A stretch of DNA of 23,890 bases from Candidatus Saccharimonadota bacterium. GTDB lineage: Bacteria > Patescibacteriota > Saccharimonadia > Saccharimonadales > Saccharimonadaceae. The notes under the pieces were generated by a model, which saw only the letters and a list, made by a program, of their open reading frames with translations, searched no databases and was not told the origin of the DNA. The position numbers and the translations under genes were made by a program. The stretch spans positions 1 through 23,890 of the forward strand of contig JAFWKB010000049.1 of the NCBI GenBank assembly GCA_017511405.1. The letters are read 5' to 3'. Positions 22,193 through 23,890 of this stretch are shown piece after piece. Position 1 is the stretch's first letter, and every line of letters begins with the position of its first letter.

Positions 22193-22669
22193 ATGGGAAT
22201 TCTGTTTCTTTTAATCATCCTTTTAACCTCAGTCATTACCCTTTACGGCTGCTGGGTTTATTATTCCTCAATTCGGGCATCTGCCGAAGAAATAGAGGAA
22301 AACATCAACCCGATAATCTACGCCGTGATGGGATTCATGTTGTTTTACCATTTGATTGATTCTTTGCTGCTCTTTAGGGTTGGCGGAAAAGTAACAGCTT
22401 TTATCTGTTTCTTAATCGCCGCCGCTATCACTATCGTCTTCGGCGGTTACATTGTCGTTGGATGTGAGGCAAAGAAATGCAATGCCGCCTTTGGCATATG
22501 CATCGTAACGATTTGGGAAATGTTCCTGTCAGCAATTGAGGCTTTAAAGCCTAACCTCGCTAGATTAGGTATCCTAATTATCGTTTTCGCAGTAATCACA
22601 ATCGTATTCTGGTGTATCACTATGGTCAAATCAGGAGAAAAGAAGGAGGAAACAGCCAATGAAGCCTAA
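22193..22669 (+). CDS. Four-helix membrane protein, unknown
   Basis: 158 residues with four predicted helices (about 3-25, 41-62, 66-90 and 122-146). A short acidic loop follows helix 1 (SAEEIEENINP), and a Cys-containing loop follows helix 3 (GCEAKKCNAAFGIC). The tail is charged (KSGEKKEETANEA). I recognise no family. The start is fixed by AAGGAGG upstream. The stop overlaps the start of the next gene (the ATG at 22659 lies within the last codons), so the two products are probably made together. With the exported protein after it, it may form a membrane complex; this is inferred only from the operon. Confidence 0.75.
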   Translation: MGILFLLIILLTSVITLYGCWVYYSSIRASAEEIEENINPIIYAVMGFMLFYHLIDSLLLFRVGGKVTAFICFLIAAAITIVFGGYIVVGCEAKKCNAAFGICIVTIWEMFLSAIEALKPNLARLGILIIVFAVITIVFWCITMVKSGEKKEETANEA

Positions 22670-23890
22670 GATCACATTTTTGTTTGTCATGATTCTCGCG
22701 GTCATTCTCGGAGGTGCTGGCGTAATCGTTTATGAACTCGGTTTTACCAACACTATGGTAGAAAAACTCCCTAAGGAGTCCGTTCTTACCAACTATCTGG
22801 AGAATGAAACAAAGGCGACGGAGGCTAAGTTGACCGATTCGGTCGAAACAACGTCTCCTGCCCAATCAGCTGAGCTGATTGAACCGACGGAGGTAACCCA
22901 AACTGCTAAATCTTCAAAAAAGACCAAAGCAGAAAAAGTTACCACGGATTCCATCGAAACGACGGAAGTCCAGTCCGGAAATGTAGCAAAAGTTGACAGC
23001 CGTCTGTTTGACGCTTCAAACAAAGAGATGGAGAAATACTATACCATCGATTTGTCCGAACGTCAGATTCAAAGGAGCGACTTTTACCAGTATGCTCCGG
23101 AAGAATTCAGCCTTATCCCCTTTACAGAAATGGATTCTGTAAGAGAAGGGGCTAAAGGTTGGGCTGATGCTTTGAGCCTTCCGCTTACGGCTGATTATAT
23201 CGTCGTAAAAGATGGGAAGGGTCTCGTAACTGTTGATCTGACAACTTGGATGGAACATTTCGTTCCGGGATTCACTCCCGACCATAAGTTAAACGGAGAA
23301 GAAAAGCTCTATCTCGCGATGGGCCGCATTATGACGGATCCGGCTACCGGAATCGCCTATGGTAAAGCCTTGAACCGGACAGAACTTTACTCCGGAAAAA
23401 CTCTGGGCGACCTGAATCCGTGGTTAGTAGAGGATTTTATCAACAAAGTTGATGAACATTCCTACAACGATAGTGGAAAATGGGAACCCGGCGAACGCGG
23501 GATTGAGCTTTGGCTCAGAGTTAGAAATAGCGACAATGTCGTTGTGACTAGCGAAGAGTATCGAGCCTATGCAACAAAAATTTGCGTATTACTAAGTCAG
23601 CTCGAATTCATGGAGAATACCAACGATAGTCCGAAGGAACATTGGCATCTTATGTATGCTGTTTCGGAAGACTATGACAGATTACCTGAGCGAATCGAAA
23701 CGGAAGAAACCCACACTTGGGCAGTATACCGTAGCAAGGTTCGCAAGGATGGTCTAATCGACTTCGGTCTCTGGATTAATATCGGAGACGCCCGCCCAGG
23801 TATCCCTGGTGCGCATCCTGTTCCTAAGGAAACAACTCCTAAGGTTGAGCGTGGAAATGGCGTTGAGCCTGAAAAAACCAAAGAGGAGAA
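22659..23890 (+). CDS. Exported or membrane-anchored protein, unknown, truncated by the right edge
   Basis: The frame is open from the ATG at 22659 to the window end (410 complete codons). AAGGAGG lies about 10 bp before the ATG, and the start overlaps the end of the four-helix gene by 11 bp. The N-terminal helix KITFLFVMILAVILGGAGVIVY serves as signal anchor. A Thr/Glu/Ser-rich stalk follows (about 40-108, with several TTE/TTD and PTEVT motifs). Then comes a globular region (about 110-395) that includes KGWADALSLPLTADYIVV, LGDLNPWLVEDFINKV and GERGIELWLRVRN. The visible part ends in a Pro/Lys/Glu-rich stretch. The topology is that of a surface protein on a disordered stalk. I recognise no family. 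Confidence 0.78.
   Translation, partial: MKPKITFLFVMILAVILGGAGVIVYELGFTNTMVEKLPKESVLTNYLENETKATEAKLTDSVETTSPAQSAELIEPTEVTQTAKSSKKTKAEKVTTDSIETTEVQSGNVAKVDSRLFDASNKEMEKYYTIDLSERQIQRSDFYQYAPEEFSLIPFTEMDSVREGAKGWADALSLPLTADYIVVKDGKGLVTVDLTTWMEHFVPGFTPDHKLNGEEKLYLAMGRIMTDPATGIAYGKALNRTELYSGKTLGDLNPWLVEDFINKVDEHSYNDSGKWEPGERGIELWLRVRNSDNVVVTSEEYRAYATKICVLLSQLEFMENTNDSPKEHWHLMYAVSEDYDRLPERIETEETHTWAVYRSKVRKDGLIDFGLWINIGDARPGIPGAHPVPKETTPKVERGNGVEPEKTKEE

Noticed and set aside
22793..23285. Minus-strand frames at 22793-23023 and 23016-23285
   Set aside because: They lie opposite the continuous plus-strand gene starting at 22659, which has a ribosome site, signal anchor and translational overlap.

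Overview
The window looks like a chromosome segment of a Candidate Phyla Radiation bacterium, most likely Saccharibacteria (TM7) or a close Patescibacteria relative. This is inferred from the small, tightly packed genes, -10 boxes lying directly against start codons, a ComEC without a nuclease domain, a type IV pilin-like gene, and pieces of FISUMP-type surface-protein domains. TGA is used as a stop (for example at the end of the gene closing at 12667), so the Gracilibacteria/Absconditabacteria recoding of TGA does not apply.

Layout. The left edge (1-386) holds pieces of FISUMP-domain protein genes on the minus strand. The core block (390-16080) is mostly housekeeping: comEC divergent from ftsH; a DUF998-like membrane gene; the lipid II flippase murJ; a 30-codon gene; a DsbA-like oxidoreductase with a MacB/FtsX-type ABC exporter; aspS; a CBS-pair protein; tRNA-Pro; a phospholipase C-like protein overlapping tail to tail with a PAP2 phosphatase; tRNA-Ser; a pilin-like protein with a phosphomannomutase-like HAD enzyme; and tpiA overlapping a tail-anchored basic protein. 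tRNA-His and tRNA-Gly follow. From 16407 to 19310 two more FISUMP cassettes bracket an A1S_2505-type gene and an AT-rich membrane-anchored glycerophosphodiesterase. Next come a small membrane protein and the trxA-trxB pair. From 21142 to the right edge lies a module of three unrecognised genes with strong sigma-70-type promoters, leaders and Shine-Dalgarno sites. The last of these runs off the window.

How it fits together. Several genes serve the envelope: MurJ, FtsH, DsbA, the ABC exporter, PAP2, the pilin and ComEC. The thioredoxin pair is cytoplasmic.

The most unusual element is a set of three dispersed FISUMP C-terminal cassettes of about 220-227 bp at 160-386, 16407-16630 and 19089-19310. 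All have the same orientation, open frames, and a near-identical direct repeat GC(A/T)GCGGAGAG at both ends in the same codon phase. Their ends are almost invariant and their interiors differ mostly at nonsynonymous positions. I read them as silent variable-domain cassettes for a surface protein, diversified by gene conversion, by a diversity-generating retroelement acting elsewhere, or both. No reverse transcriptase, template repeat or intact recipient gene is visible in the window.
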